DNA of 64,000 bases from Pseudomonas sichuanensis. GTDB taxonomy: Bacteria; Pseudomonadota; Gammaproteobacteria; Pseudomonadales; Pseudomonadaceae. Below, piece by piece: positions 42,237-51,742 of the stretch. The position numbers and the translations under genes were made by a program. Each line of letters begins with the position of its first letter. Within the stretch, counting starts at the first letter, position 1. The notes beneath the pieces were generated by a model, which saw only the letters and a list, made by a program, of their open reading frames with translations, searched no databases and was not told where the DNA came from. Location: contig NZ_QKVM01000018.1 in NCBI RefSeq assembly GCF_003231305.1, positions 36,213-100,212 of the forward strand. The letters run 5' to 3'.

Positions 42237-42929
42237 ATGACCGACGATGACCGCATCAAACTCGAACCCAGCTGGAAGGCCGCGTTGCGCGCCGAGTTCG
42301 ACCAGCCCTACATGCACCAGCTGCGTGAGTTCCTGCAGGGTGAATACGCCGCCGGCAAGGAGATCTACCCGCCGGGGCCGCTGATCTTCAATGCGTTGAA
42401 CTCAACGCCGCTGGAGCAGGTGAAGGTGGTGATCCTCGGCCAGGACCCGTACCACGGCCCCGGCCAGGCCCATGGCCTGTGCTTCTCGGTGCAGCCGGGC
42501 GTGCCTACGCCGCCGTCGCTGGTCAACATCTACAAGGAGCTGCAACGCGACCTCAACCTGCCGATCCCCAACCACGGCTACTTGCAGAGCTGGGCCGAGC
42601 AGGGGGTGCTGCTGCTCAACACCACCATGACCGTGGAGCGGGCCAATGCCGCCTCGCATGCCAAGAAGGGCTGGGAGTTCTTTACCGACCGGGTCATCCA
42701 GGTGGTCAGCGAGCAGTGCCCGAACGTGGTGTTCCTGCTGTGGGGCGCGCATGCCCAGAGCAAGCAGAAGCTGATCGACGCCAGCAAGCACCTGGTGCTC
42801 AAGTCGGTGCACCCGTCGCCGTTGTCGGCCTATCGCGGGTTCTTCGGCTGCGGGCATTTCAGCCGGGCCAACGGCTTCCTCGAGCAACGCGGGATGGCGC
42901 CGATCAACTGGGCGTTGCCGCCGCTCTGA
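42237..42929 (+). CDS. ung: Uracil-DNA glycosylase
   Basis: A 230-residue base-excision repair enzyme. [18 protein letters not shown] has the catalytic Asp70 in its usual place, [17 protein letters not shown] is the second conserved stretch, and [20 protein letters not shown] has the catalytic His. The length is normal for Family 1 UDG. The ATG at 42237 was chosen over an upstream TTG. Confidence 0.96.
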   Translation: MTDDDRIKLEPSWKAALRAEFDQPYMHQLREFLQGEYAAGKEIYPPGPLIFNALNSTPLEQVKVVILGQDPYHGPGQAHGLCFSVQPGVPTPPSLVNIYKELQRDLNLPIPNHGYLQSWAEQGVLLLNTTMTVERANAASHAKKGWEFFTDRVIQVVSEQCPNVVFLLWGAHAQSKQKLIDASKHLVLKSVHPSPLSAYRGFFGCGHFSRANGFLEQRGMAPINWALPPL

Positions 42930-42940
42930 TCGATCGCGTC

Positions 42941-43034
42941 GCCTGCTTCGCGGGTAAACCCGCTCCCACAGGGATCGCGCAAATTCCGAAGACTGCGCAG
43001 TACCTGTGGGAGCGGGTTTACCCGCGAAAAGGCC
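42941..43034. repeat. REP doublet of the GCGGGTAAACCCGC family
   Basis: Arm 42946-42973 (GCTTCGCGGGTAAACCCGCT plus CCCACAGGG) is inverted relative to 43003-43033. It lies between convergent ung and the AbrB gene and would form a large hairpin. Confidence 0.85.
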
Positions 43035-43040
43035 AGCAGA

Positions 43041-44072
43041 TTATTCCTGGCTGGCGTTCCAGCGCCTGAACAACGGCTCGGCCAGGAACAGCACGAACAA
43101 CAAGCGCATTACCTGCAACGCCGTCACCAGCGGCACCGACAGTTGCAGGGTCTCGGCCGTCAGGCTCATCTCGGCAATCCCCCCCGGCATCATCCCCAAG
43201 GTCAGCGAGCGCAGGTCCAGGTGGGTGAGCAGGCTCAACCCCCAGGCCGCACCTGCGGCAACCAGCATGCACAGTGCCGTGGCCAGCAGGGTGCGGCCGA
43301 GAAACGACGGCGCCCGGCGGAAAAATGCACGGTTGAAGTGGCAGGCCAGGCCGCTGCCGATCAGCCACTGGCCGATCTGGCTGGCGCCATTGGGCAGGCC
43401 GATCTGCAGGTTGCCGGCCAGGCTCACGCTCGCCGCCACCAGCAACGGCCCGAACAACCACGGGTTGGGCTGGCGCAGCCGTTGCCAGATCAACGCGACC
43501 ACCACGGCCAGCGGTGCGATCAGGGCCAGCCAGCCCCAGCTGACGCTACCGGCGTGGTTCAGCGCCACCCCATCACCGAGCAACAGCTTGAACAGCGCCG
43601 GCACGCACAGCACCACCGCCAGCACCCGTAAGCTTTGAGCGGCGGCCACCTGGCTGAGTACTGCGCCATTGCGCGCGCCAAGGTTGACCATCTCCCCCGA
43701 GCCGCCCGGCATGCTGGCAAAAAACGCCGTGGCGCGGTCCTCGCCGGTACGCCGCAGCAGCCACACGCTGATCACGCTGGACAGCGTGGTAATTACCGCG
43801 CCGAAGAAGATCAGCGCGAAGTGCTCGGCAACCTGCTCGATCACCGCCGGGGTGAAGTGCAGGCCGATGCCGATACCGATGATCCACTGCCCGCACTTGC
43901 GGCCATTGGGGATTTCGCTCAACTGCCAGGGGGTCAGGCAGCGCACCAGGATGATCGCCAGCAACGCGCCGACCATCCATGGCAAAGGCCAGCCGACCTT
44001 GCTGGCGGCAAAACCGCCAGCAAGACCGACCAGCCCGGTGGCCCAGAACAGGGGGAGACCGCGGTCAGGCAT
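43041..44072 (-). CDS. AbrB-family membrane protein (duplicated)
   Basis: A 343-residue integral membrane protein with about ten hydrophobic helices. It has two related halves with the motifs GWPLPWMVGALLA and WQRLRQPNPWLFGPLLVAA, the AbrB (Pfam) duplication. Such proteins are often mislabelled 'ammonia monooxygenase'. Its start overlaps tctA by 8 bp, so it belongs to the same operon as the tricarboxylate permease. A role in tricarboxylate uptake or efflux is inferred from that only. Confidence 0.8.
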   Translation of the reverse strand: MPDRGLPLFWATGLVGLAGGFAASKVGWPLPWMVGALLAIILVRCLTPWQLSEIPNGRKCGQWIIGIGIGLHFTPAVIEQVAEHFALIFFGAVITTLSSVISVWLLRRTGEDRATAFFASMPGGSGEMVNLGARNGAVLSQVAAAQSLRVLAVVLCVPALFKLLLGDGVALNHAGSVSWGWLALIAPLAVVVALIWQRLRQPNPWLFGPLLVAASVSLAGNLQIGLPNGASQIGQWLIGSGLACHFNRAFFRRAPSFLGRTLLATALCMLVAAGAAWGLSLLTHLDLRSLTLGMMPGGIAEMSLTAETLQLSVPLVTALQVMRLLFVLFLAEPLFRRWNASQE

Positions 44073-45579
44073 CCGCCATCGCCCGGCGCTGTTGGGCGCG
44101 TTTGCGCCAGATGCGCAGCAGCGGCAGGGTCAGCATCAACACCGTCAGCACCCAGACCGACATGCTGATCGGGCTCGACCAGAGGATGCCCAGCTCGCCG
44201 TTGGAGATCGACAGCGCGCGGCGCAGGTTCTGTTCCATCAGCCCGCCGAGGATGAAGCCCAGCAGGATCGGCGACAGCGGGAAGTCCAGCTTGCGCAGGA
44301 TGTAGCCCATGATGCCGATGCCGACCATCAGGAACAGGTCGAAGGTGGTCGCATGCACCGCGTACACGCCGATCGCGGTGATGATCGCGATCACCGGCAC
44401 GAGCGCCCAGTTCGGTACGGCGAGGATGCGGGTAAAGATGCGAATCATCGGGATGTTCAGGATCACCAGCATGATGTTGGCGATGAACAGCGAGGCGATC
44501 AGGCCCCAGACGATGTCCGGCTGCTGTTCGAACAGCAGCGGGCCCGGGGTGATGTTGTACAGGGTCAGCGCGCCGATCATCACGGCAGTGGTGCCCGAAC
44601 CCGGTACGCCCAGGGTCAGCATCGGTACCAGGGCGCCACAGCAGGAGGCGCCGATGGCGGTTTCCGGGGCGGCCAGGCCACGGGCGTCGCCCTTGCCGAA
44701 CTTGCCTTTTTCACCCGCCATGCGTTTTTCGGTCATGTACGCCACGGCACTGGCCAGGGTCGCGCCGGCACCCGGCAGTACGCCCATGAAGAAGCCCAGC
44801 AGGCCGCAGCGGATGTTCACGGCGAACACCGACGCCGCTTCCTTGAGGTTGAACAGCATGCGCCCGGTGGCCTTGACCGCCACGTGGCCATGGTGGGTCT
44901 TCTCCAGCAGCAGGAGGATCTCGCTGATCGAGAACAGCCCCAGCACCAGCACCACGAACTGGATGCCGTCGGCCAGGTGCACGCTGTCGCCGGTGAAGCG
45001 GTACACGCCACTGTTGGCGTCGATACCCACCGCCGACAGGAACAGGCCGATCAGCGCGGCGATGAAGGTCTTCAACGGCTTGTCGCCGGCCATGCCGCCG
45101 AGGGCGACGATGGCGAACACCATCAGCACGAAGTACTCCGCCGGGCCGAAGGCGATCGCCCATTTCGCCAGCAGCGGAGCGAACAGCACCATGCCGCAGG
45201 TGGCGATGAAGGCGCCGATGAACGAACTCCAGGCCGACAACGACAGCGCCACACCGGCCAGGCCCTGGCGGGCCATGGGGTAGCCGTCGAGGGTGGTCAT
45301 CACGGTGGAGGCTTCACCGGGGATGTTCAGCAGGATCGAACTGATGCGCCCGCCGTATTCGCAGCCCAGATAAACGGCGGCCAGCAGGATCAACGCCGAC
45401 TCCGGCGGCAGGCCGAGGGCGAAGGCGATGGGGATCAGCAGGGCCACGCCGTTGATCGGGCCCAGGCCCGGCAGCAGGCCGACCACGGTGCCGATCAGGG
45501 TGCCGGTGAGGGCGGTGACCAGGTTGTACGGGCTCAGCGCGACGCCGAAGCCCTGGCCGAGATAGCTCAAGGTATCCAT
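44065..45579 (-). CDS. tctA: Tripartite tricarboxylate transporter, large membrane subunit TctA
   Basis: A 504-residue membrane permease with 12 or so helices. GTVVGLLPGLGPINGVALLI and GEASTVMTTLDGYPMARQG are the TctA signatures, and GFFMGVLPGAGATLASAVAY is the second half's repeat. It works with TctB and the binding protein TctC to import citrate or related tricarboxylates with cation. It follows tctB by 3 bp and is followed by the overlapping AbrB gene. Confidence 0.95.
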   Translation of the reverse strand: MDTLSYLGQGFGVALSPYNLVTALTGTLIGTVVGLLPGLGPINGVALLIPIAFALGLPPESALILLAAVYLGCEYGGRISSILLNIPGEASTVMTTLDGYPMARQGLAGVALSLSAWSSFIGAFIATCGMVLFAPLLAKWAIAFGPAEYFVLMVFAIVALGGMAGDKPLKTFIAALIGLFLSAVGIDANSGVYRFTGDSVHLADGIQFVVLVLGLFSISEILLLLEKTHHGHVAVKATGRMLFNLKEAASVFAVNIRCGLLGFFMGVLPGAGATLASAVAYMTEKRMAGEKGKFGKGDARGLAAPETAIGASCCGALVPMLTLGVPGSGTTAVMIGALTLYNITPGPLLFEQQPDIVWGLIASLFIANIMLVILNIPMIRIFTRILAVPNWALVPVIAIITAIGVYAVHATTFDLFLMVGIGIMGYILRKLDFPLSPILLGFILGGLMEQNLRRALSISNGELGILWSSPISMSVWVLTVLMLTLPLLRIWRKRAQQRRAMADA

Positions 45580-45582
45580 GTG

Positions 45583-46041
45583 TCAGTTCTCCAGTACGCT
45601 CAGCAGGCCAAGGGGCAGGGGCACGTCCATCACGCGGTCGAACAGCCAGTACAGCAGCAGGCTCATGCCCACCACCACGATGGCGCTGTGCAGCCAGCGG
45701 CCGCCGTACAGGCGGGCCATGGGGATGCCCACCAGCACGGCGCTGAGGATGAAGCCCAGGGCCTCGAAGGTGCTGGCGAAGACGATCAGCAGGCCGACAC
45801 AGGCGGCGATCTTGATCAGGGTTTCGCGGTCCAGTTCAGGCTCGTCGTCCTTGCGTACGATGGGCGTGGGGCGGATGGCCAGGTACAGCAGGCCTAGGCC
45901 CATCAGGCCGAGCATCAGCAGCGGGTAGGCGCGCGGGCCCACCGGTTCATAGGAAAACGCGGCCTGGTAGGGCCAGGCCATCACGGCCAGGGCGGCGCAC
46001 ACCGCCAGCAGGACCAGGGCGAAGAGGCGTTGCAGGATCAT
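45583..46041 (-). CDS. tctB: Tripartite tricarboxylate transporter, small membrane subunit TctB
   Basis: A 152-residue membrane protein with four hydrophobic helices (MILQRLFALVLLAVCAALAV, then GPRAYPLLMLGLMGLGLLYL). It pairs with TctA. The ATG at 46041 is preferred because the upstream frame runs through a REP. It is 3 bp before tctA. Confidence 0.9.
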   Translation of the reverse strand: MILQRLFALVLLAVCAALAVMAWPYQAAFSYEPVGPRAYPLLMLGLMGLGLLYLAIRPTPIVRKDDEPELDRETLIKIAACVGLLIVFASTFEALGFILSAVLVGIPMARLYGGRWLHSAIVVVGMSLLLYWLFDRVMDVPLPLGLLSVLEN

Positions 46042-46080
46042 GGGAGAATCCTCGGTAATGTTCGACACGGCGCGGCCCCT

Positions 46081-46197
46081 TGTAGGAGCGGCCTTGTGTC
46101 GCGAAAGGGCTGCGCAGCAGCCCCAGCGATTCATGCGTTGATGCTCAGAACCTGGGGCCGCTTCGCAGCCCTTTCGCGACACAAGGCCGCTCCTACA
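46081..46197. repeat. REP-type palindrome doublet (GTAGGAGCGGCCTTGTGTCG family)
   Basis: Arm 46081-46123 (TGTAGGAGCGGCCTTGTGTC then GCGAAAGGGCTGC) is the inverse of 46153-46197. It separates tctC from tctB, within the operon. Confidence 0.85.
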
Positions 46198-46217
46198 GAG
46201 GGAGCTGTGTTAGTGGC

Positions 46218-47198
46218 TTACTGGATCAGCCCGAACTCACGGGCCAGCGCCTTGTAATCGGCCACCTGCTTCTTCACATAGCCGTCCAGCTCTTCGCCGG
46301 TCATGGCGAACGGGAACAGCTCGCGCTGGTCGCGCAGCTTGGCGAAGTCTTCCGAGGCGAGCATCTTGTCGAACGAGGCTTTCCACCAGGCGTAGTCTTC
46401 GTCGCTGACCTTCGGCCCCAGGTAGAAACCGCGTACCACCGGCCAGACGATGTCGTAGCCCTGCTCCTTGGCGGTGGGGATGTCTTTCATTTCCGGCTCG
46501 TCCAGGCGCTTCTCGGAGAACACCGCGAGGATGCGCATGTTGCCGCTCTGGATGTGCGGCATGGAGTCGGAGATATCGGTGGAGCCGACCTGGATATGGC
46601 CGCCGAGCAGCGCGGTGGCGATTTCGCCGCCGCCTTCCAGGGCCACGTAGCGCAGGTCGCGCGGGTTGATGCCAGCGGCCTTGGCGATCAAGGCGGTCTG
46701 CATCCAGTCCTGGCTGCCGACGGTGCCGCCGGAGCCGATCACCACCTTGCTCGGGTCTTTTTTCAGGGCCGCGACCAGGTCATCGAGGGTCTTGTAGGGC
46801 GAGTCGCTCTTCACCGCGATGGCGCCATAGCTGGTGCCCACGGCTGCCAGCCATTTCACCGCGTTCTCGTCAAAACGGCCGAACTTGCCCTGGGCCAGGT
46901 TCAGCAGCGAGCCGCTGGACCAGGCCACCAGGGTGCCGGCGTCGCCTGGCCGCTGGGCAACCACGGCGTTATAGGCCACCGCGCCGACACCGCCGGGCAT
47001 GTAGGTCACGCGCATCGGTTTGCTGAGGATCTTTTCCTCCACCAGGGCGCTCTGCACCAGCTTGCAGGTCAGGTCGAAACCGCCGCCGGGCGAAGCCGGG
47101 GCGATGCATTCGGGGCGTTTCGGTTCGGCGGCCAGGGCATTGCCGGCCAGCAGCAGGCAGCCGGTTGCGAGGGCGAGGCGGCGCAGTGAAAAGGTCAT
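46218..47198 (-). CDS. tctC: Tricarboxylate-binding periplasmic protein TctC
   Basis: A 326-residue extracytoplasmic solute-binding protein of the Bug/TctC family. The signal peptide is MTFSLRRLALATGCLLLAGNALA. APASPGGGFDLTCKLVQSALVE and VIGSGGTVGSQDWMQTALIA are the ligand-loop motifs. It captures the tricarboxylate for TctAB. It follows the porin gene by 31 bp. Confidence 0.93.
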   Translation of the reverse strand: MTFSLRRLALATGCLLLAGNALAAEPKRPECIAPASPGGGFDLTCKLVQSALVEEKILSKPMRVTYMPGGVGAVAYNAVVAQRPGDAGTLVAWSSGSLLNLAQGKFGRFDENAVKWLAAVGTSYGAIAVKSDSPYKTLDDLVAALKKDPSKVVIGSGGTVGSQDWMQTALIAKAAGINPRDLRYVALEGGGEIATALLGGHIQVGSTDISDSMPHIQSGNMRILAVFSEKRLDEPEMKDIPTAKEQGYDIVWPVVRGFYLGPKVSDEDYAWWKASFDKMLASEDFAKLRDQRELFPFAMTGEELDGYVKKQVADYKALAREFGLIQ

Positions 47199-47229
47199 CG
47201 TCTATCTCCGTGAGCTTTGTTGTTATGAG

Positions 47230-48519
47230 TTACCACAGAGCTACGCTGTAGCTCACCAGCAGCCGTACCTCGTCCGCGTCGCGGGCGAAGTTGGAGCGGA
47301 AGGTGGCGTTGCGCAGGCGTACGGCGACGTTTTTCAACGGGCCGCTTTGTACCACGTACTTGAGTTCGGTGTTGCGTTCCCACTCCTTGCCCTCGCCACC
47401 GGCGGCGCGGCTGACGTTGTCGCCGTTGATGTAACGGGTCATGAAGGTCAACCCGGGCACGCCCAGGGCTGCGAAGTTGTAGTCGTAGCGTGCCTGCCAG
47501 GAGCGCTCGTCGGCGCCGGCGAAGTCGTTGATCTGCACGAAGTTGACGAGGTAGGGGTCGGCGCCGTCGACATAGGGGAAGGCGCTGTCGCCGCTCAGTT
47601 GCTGCCAGCCGGCGCTGAACTTGTGCCCGCCCAGGCCATAGCCGAGCATGCCGCTGAAGGTGGTGTTGTCGATGCGCCCGGCCTTGGCCTGGCCGGCTTC
47701 GTCGCTCACCGCCAGGCGCAGGTCGGCGCTGAAGGTGCCCGGGCCCCAGGGCTGGGTGGCGAGCATGCCGATGAAGTGCTGGCGGTAGATATCGTCCAGC
47801 TGGGCGAAGTGGTAGCTGCCGGTGATGCGGTCGGTGAACTTGTAGTCCAGGCCTGCCAGGTCGAGGTTGTCGGCGCTGAAGCTGCCGCCGAAGCGGCCGT
47901 TCTTGTTGTTCAGCGCCAGGTCTTCCCAGTTGGTGTCGTTGCGGTCCTTGGCCTTGTCCAGGCGCCCGCCGGTGAAGGTCAGGCCCTTGATCTCGTTGGA
48001 GGTGACCAGGCCACCTTCGAAGGTCTGCGGCAGGATGCGCCCGTCGTTGGGCTGCAGGGTGGGCAGTTCTGGGATCAGAGTGCCGATTTTCAGTTCGGTC
48101 TTGGACACCTTCACCTTGCCGGTCAGGCCGAGCTTGGAGTACTCGTCGGCCGCCTTGCCGTCGTCATGGGTGGGCAGCAGGCCGGTGTCGGTGCGGTCGG
48201 GGCTGGAGTCGAGCTTCACGCCAAGCATGCCCAGGGCATCCAGGCCAAAGCCCACGGTGCCTTCGGTGTAACCGGATTCGAAGTTGAGCATGAAGCCCTG
48301 GGCCCATTCGTCGCGCTTGGATTGCTGCGCGCTGGTGCCGTCGCGAAAGTCGCGGTTGAAGTACATGTTGCGGGTTTCGAAGGTGGCGGTGCTGTCTTCG
48401 AAGAAGGCGGCCTGGCTCAGGGGCGCGACACCGGCAAGGGCGACGGCGCTGGCGAGGGCGCATGGGCGGGCGGCGAACGAACGGGAAGGCGCGAACGCCT
48501 GCGGCTGCATGGACAGCAT
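47230..48519 (-). CDS. opdH: OprD-family outer-membrane porin (OpdH-like)
   Basis: A 429-residue porin of the OprD family. A signal-like start (ALASAVALAGVAPLSQA) is followed by AFFEDSTATFETRNMYFNRD FRDG, the family opening. The barrel strands end in LLVSYSVALW. The start ATG follows GGAG by 8 bases. It heads the porin-tctCBA-abrB operon and most likely admits the tricarboxylate; OpdH of P. aeruginosa does this for cis-aconitate and citrate. The exact substrate is inferred from context. Confidence 0.85.
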   Translation of the reverse strand: MLSMQPQAFAPSRSFAARPCALASAVALAGVAPLSQAAFFEDSTATFETRNMYFNRDFRDGTSAQQSKRDEWAQGFMLNFESGYTEGTVGFGLDALGMLGVKLDSSPDRTDTGLLPTHDDGKAADEYSKLGLTGKVKVSKTELKIGTLIPELPTLQPNDGRILPQTFEGGLVTSNEIKGLTFTGGRLDKAKDRNDTNWEDLALNNKNGRFGGSFSADNLDLAGLDYKFTDRITGSYHFAQLDDIYRQHFIGMLATQPWGPGTFSADLRLAVSDEAGQAKAGRIDNTTFSGMLGYGLGGHKFSAGWQQLSGDSAFPYVDGADPYLVNFVQINDFAGADERSWQARYDYNFAALGVPGLTFMTRYINGDNVSRAAGGEGKEWERNTELKYVVQSGPLKNVAVRLRNATFRSNFARDADEVRLLVSYSVALW

Positions 48520-48611
48520 CGTCGGTGACTCCAATTATTGTTCTTATTAATTGCACCTTGCTGGTGCTTTTGGCGGCGCGCGGGGCGACCGTGGTGCGAT
48601 GCTAGGCAATC

Positions 48612-48643
48612 AACCTTTCGCTAACCTTTCAGCGTGAAAGGTT
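48612..48643. promoter_or_regulatory. Tandem AACCTTTC sites, probable TctD operator
   Basis: AACCTTTC occurs twice as a direct repeat 11 bp apart (48612 and 48623). An inverted copy GAAAGGTT lies at 48636-48643. The 11-bp phasing is that of OmpR-family response regulators. The site is in the 212-bp gap between the porin operon and tctDE. It is the likely TctD box. Confidence 0.6.
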
Positions 48644-48731
48644 TGCTGCTGGGGCTTCACAGGCCCGGTGACGGCGGTACACTCCGCGCAAAAATCCGCG
48701 CAAAAAGCCCTGCCCGGGCTGGGAGAATCCG

Positions 48732-49403
48732 ATGCGTGTGCTGCTGGTCGAAGACCACCTGCAACTGGCCGAAAGCGTGGCCCAGGCCCTCAAGAGCCAG
48801 GGGCTGACCGTGGATGTGCTGCACGACGGCGTGGCCGCCGACCTGGCGTTGGCCAGCGAGGACTACGCTGTGGCGGTGCTCGATGTCGGCCTGCCGCGCA
48901 TGGATGGCTTCGAGGTGCTGGCGCGCCTGCGTGGGCGCGGCAAGACCGTGCCGGTGCTGATGCTCACCGCGCGCAGCGATGTGAAGGACCGGGTGCACGG
49001 CCTTAACCTGGGCGCCGACGATTACCTGGCAAAACCTTTCGAACTGACCGAGCTTGAGGCGCGGGTCAAGGCGTTGCTGCGCCGCAGCGTGCTTGGCGGT
49101 GAGCGCCAGCAGCGTTGTGGCCCGCTGGTCTATGACCTCGATACCCGGCGGTTTTCCCTCGAAAACGAGCCACTGACGCTCACCCAGCGCGAGCAGAGCG
49201 TGCTCGAAGCCTTGATCGCCCGCCCGGGCCGGGTGATGAGCAAGGAGCAGCTGGCGGCTCAGGTCTTTGGCCTGGACGAAGAGGCCAGCCCCGATGCCAT
49301 CGAGATTTATATCCACCGGCTACGCAAGAAGCTCGATGGTCAGCCGGTGGCAATCGTCACCTTCCGTGGCCTGGGCTACCTGCTTGAGCACCGCGATGCG
49401 TGA
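48732..49403 (+). CDS. tctD: Response regulator TctD (OmpR family)
   Basis: A 223-residue response regulator. Receiver: acidic pocket VEDH and phospho-acceptor Asp51 (VAVLDVGLPRMDG). The winged-helix DNA-binding end has TQREQSVLEALIARPGRVMS and VETYIHRLRKK-type motif EIYIHRLRKKL. It is divergent from the porin operon and overlaps tctE by 8 bp. Confidence 0.93.
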   Translation: MRVLLVEDHLQLAESVAQALKSQGLTVDVLHDGVAADLALASEDYAVAVLDVGLPRMDGFEVLARLRGRGKTVPVLMLTARSDVKDRVHGLNLGADDYLAKPFELTELEARVKALLRRSVLGGERQQRCGPLVYDLDTRRFSLENEPLTLTQREQSVLEALIARPGRVMSKEQLAAQVFGLDEEASPDAIEIYIHRLRKKLDGQPVAIVTFRGLGYLLEHRDA

Positions 49404-50775
49404 CAACGGCAGCCTGCGCGGGCGCCTGCTGGGCAACCTGGCACTGCTGCTGGTGGTGCTGATGCTGGCCAGCGGCCTGAGCGCCTACTGGAATGGCCGT
49501 GAAGCCGCCGACACCGCCTATGACCGAACCTTGCTGGCTTCGGCGCGAACCATTGCCGCCGGGCTCTCGCAACGCGACGGCACGCTCAGCGCCGATGTGC
49601 CCTACGTGGCCCTTGATACCTTCGCCTACGACAGCGCCGGGCGCATCTACTACCAGGTGCTGGACATTCACCAGAAGCTGATCTCGGGTTATGAAAACCT
49701 GCCGCCGCCGCCACCGGGTACGCCGCGCACCGACGACTACCCGGCCTTGGCGCGTTTCTACGACGCCACGTACCAGGGCCAGGATGTGCGGGTAGTCAGC
49801 CTGCTCAAGGCGGTCAGCGAACCGAACATGAATGGCATGGCCGAGATCCGCGTGGCCGAAACCGAAGAGGCGCGGGTACGCATGGCCCGCGGCCTGATGG
49901 CCGACACCCTGCTGCGCCTGGGCATGCTGGCGCTGGGCGCGCTGGTGCTGGTGTGGTTCGCGGTCAGCGCCGCGCTGCGCCCACTGGAACGCCTGCGTGG
50001 CGCGGTGGAAGAGCGCCAGCCGGACGACCTGCGGGCCTTGCCGGTGGTGCAGGTGCAGCGCGAACTCGGGCCGCTGGTGCGTGCGCTCAACCACTTCACC
50101 GAGCGCTTGCGTGGGCAGTTCGAGCGCCAGGCGCAGTTCATCGCCGATGCCGCCCATGAGTTGCGCACTCCGCTGGCGGCGCTCAAGGCGCGGGTCGAAC
50201 TGGGCCTGCGCTCGAAGAATCCCGAAGAGTGGCGCCAGACCTTGGACGCCGCCGCCCAAGGCACCGACCGCCTGACCCATCTGGCCAACCAGTTGCTGTC
50301 GCTGGCACGGGTGGAAAACGGCGCACGGGCCATCGCCGAAGGCGGCGCCCAGCGCCTGGACTTGAGCCAGTTGGCCCGTGATCTGGGCATGGCCATGGCC
50401 CCCCTGGCCCATGCCCGCGGCGTGTCGCTGGCGCTGGAAGCCGAGGCGCCGGTATGGCTCAAGGGCGAGCCGACCTTGCTCAACGAGTTGCTCAGCAACC
50501 TGGTGGATAACGCCCTGGCCCACACACCGGCGGGTGGCGATGTGATCCTGCGGGTGCTGGCACCGGCGGTGCTGGAGGTCGAGGACGATGGGCCGGGGAT
50601 TCCCGAGGAGGAGCGCGAGCGAGTGTTCGAGCGCTTCTACCGGCGCAGCGCGCAGGGCAGCGGGCTGGGCTTGGCCATCGTCGGCGAAATCTGCAGGGCG
50701 CACCTGGCGCAGATCAGCCTGCATGATGGCGAGCGGGGCGGGTTGAAGGTGCGGGTGAGTTTTATCGCCGATTAG
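49396..50775 (+). CDS. tctE: Sensor histidine kinase TctE
   Basis: A 459-residue kinase. TM1 is about residues 10-32, TM2 about 172-192, and a periplasmic sensor about 140 residues long lies between them. The HisKA domain holds His254 in FIADAAHELRTPLAALKARV. The ATPase domain has NLVDNALAHTPAGG, EDDGPGIPEEERERVFERF and GSGLGLAIVGEI. It pairs with TctD to sense tricarboxylates. Confidence 0.93.
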   Translation: MRDNGSLRGRLLGNLALLLVVLMLASGLSAYWNGREAADTAYDRTLLASARTIAAGLSQRDGTLSADVPYVALDTFAYDSAGRIYYQVLDIHQKLISGYENLPPPPPGTPRTDDYPALARFYDATYQGQDVRVVSLLKAVSEPNMNGMAEIRVAETEEARVRMARGLMADTLLRLGMLALGALVLVWFAVSAALRPLERLRGAVEERQPDDLRALPVVQVQRELGPLVRALNHFTERLRGQFERQAQFIADAAHELRTPLAALKARVELGLRSKNPEEWRQTLDAAAQGTDRLTHLANQLLSLARVENGARAIAEGGAQRLDLSQLARDLGMAMAPLAHARGVSLALEAEAPVWLKGEPTLLNELLSNLVDNALAHTPAGGDVILRVLAPAVLEVEDDGPGIPEEERERVFERFYRRSAQGSGLGLAIVGEICRAHLAQISLHDGERGGLKVRVSFIAD

Positions 50776-50790
50776 TAGGCGTTGGTAATC

Positions 50791-50874
50791 CTATCGCGGG
50801 GCAAGCCCGCTCCCACGCAGGATGTTGTTGGCGTGGGAGCGGCGGTGCGCCGATGCGACTTGCCCCGCGATGCG
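50791..50874. repeat. REP-type palindrome doublet (mixed cores)
   Basis: Arm 50792-50819 (TATCGCGGGGCAAGCCCGCT plus CCCACGC) is inverted against arm 50830-50873. The second arm has the GCGGCGGTGCGCCGATGCGA extension. It lies between convergent tctE and the HDOD gene. Confidence 0.8.
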
Positions 50875-50880
50875 GTTGAT

Positions 50881-51687
50881 TCAGCGCAACATGTTCCGCG
50901 CTTCCAGCAGATCATCGACGTTCAGCTCGGTCCCGTAGGGCAGGCCCAGGTGCCGGTAGGCGGGCAGCGCCGCCAGCGGCCGGCTGCGCCCGCGCTGGCT
51001 GATGCAGCGGGCGACCTGCACCACATCGATGTAGTCGACCTGGTCGGTGCGCCGGTCCAGGTCCTGGACCTGGCCTGGCAGCTTGACCAACTGCTCGGGG
51101 AATTCCCAGGCACTGAGGATCTTGTCACCCAAGGCTGGCTGGATCTGCTCGATCACGTAATGCAGGCACACCGGGTCCGAGAGCAGTTCGTTGTGCTCCT
51201 GGGCATAGATCAGCACCGGCAGTGCGCCGATCTGGTGAACTAGGCCGCCAAGCGCGGCCTGGTCGGGTTTGAGCTGGGTGTAGCGGCGGCACAGTTCATA
51301 ACTGATACCTGCGACTTCAAGGCTGTTGGCCCAGATATCGCGCAGTTTCTGTTCGACCGCCGGGGCGCGGGCATGGAAGATCTGCTCGATCACCAGGCCA
51401 ATGGCCAGGTTACAGCTGTAGTTGATGCCCAGGCGGGTGATGGCGGTGTGCAGGTCGGTGACTTCAACCGCGGCGCGCAGCAGTGGGCTGTTGACCACCT
51501 TGATCAGGCGCGCCGACAGGGCGGCGTCGCGGCCGATCACCTTGCTCAGGGCCGAGACGCTGATTTCGCTGTCCTCGGCGGCTTCGCGGATGCTCAGGGC
51601 GACTTCCGGAAGCGTCGGCAGGACGAGGTCGTCGTTGTCGATGGCAGTGAGCAATTGCGCTTGGACCATCTCGGCCAGCTTGTTCAT
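50881..51687 (-). CDS. HDOD-domain signalling protein
   Basis: A 268-residue single-domain HDOD protein. LVLPTLPEVALSIREAAEDS opens the domain. GRDAALSARLIKVVNSPLLR and AITRLGINYSCNLAIGLVIE are the conserved helices. The HD catalytic residues are replaced, as is normal for HDOD. It is probably a cyclic-di-GMP or stress-related regulator. It stands alone upstream of ygfZ on the same strand, 55 bp away. Confidence 0.85.
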   Translation of the reverse strand: MNKLAEMVQAQLLTAIDNDDLVLPTLPEVALSIREAAEDSEISVSALSKVIGRDAALSARLIKVVNSPLLRAAVEVTDLHTAITRLGINYSCNLAIGLVIEQIFHARAPAVEQKLRDIWANSLEVAGISYELCRRYTQLKPDQAALGGLVHQIGALPVLIYAQEHNELLSDPVCLHYVIEQIQPALGDKILSAWEFPEQLVKLPGQVQDLDRRTDQVDYIDVVQVARCISQRGRSRPLAALPAYRHLGLPYGTELNVDDLLEARNMLR

Positions 51688-51742
51688 GGACTTCTCTACG
51701 GCAAAGGTGATGCGGCCCCGCCGCGTGGGCGGGGCGGGCTGG

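Noticed and set aside
43669..45897. 742-codon plus-strand ORF rich in Gln, His and Gly
   Set aside because: It is antisense to tctA and tctB and has only low-complexity composition.
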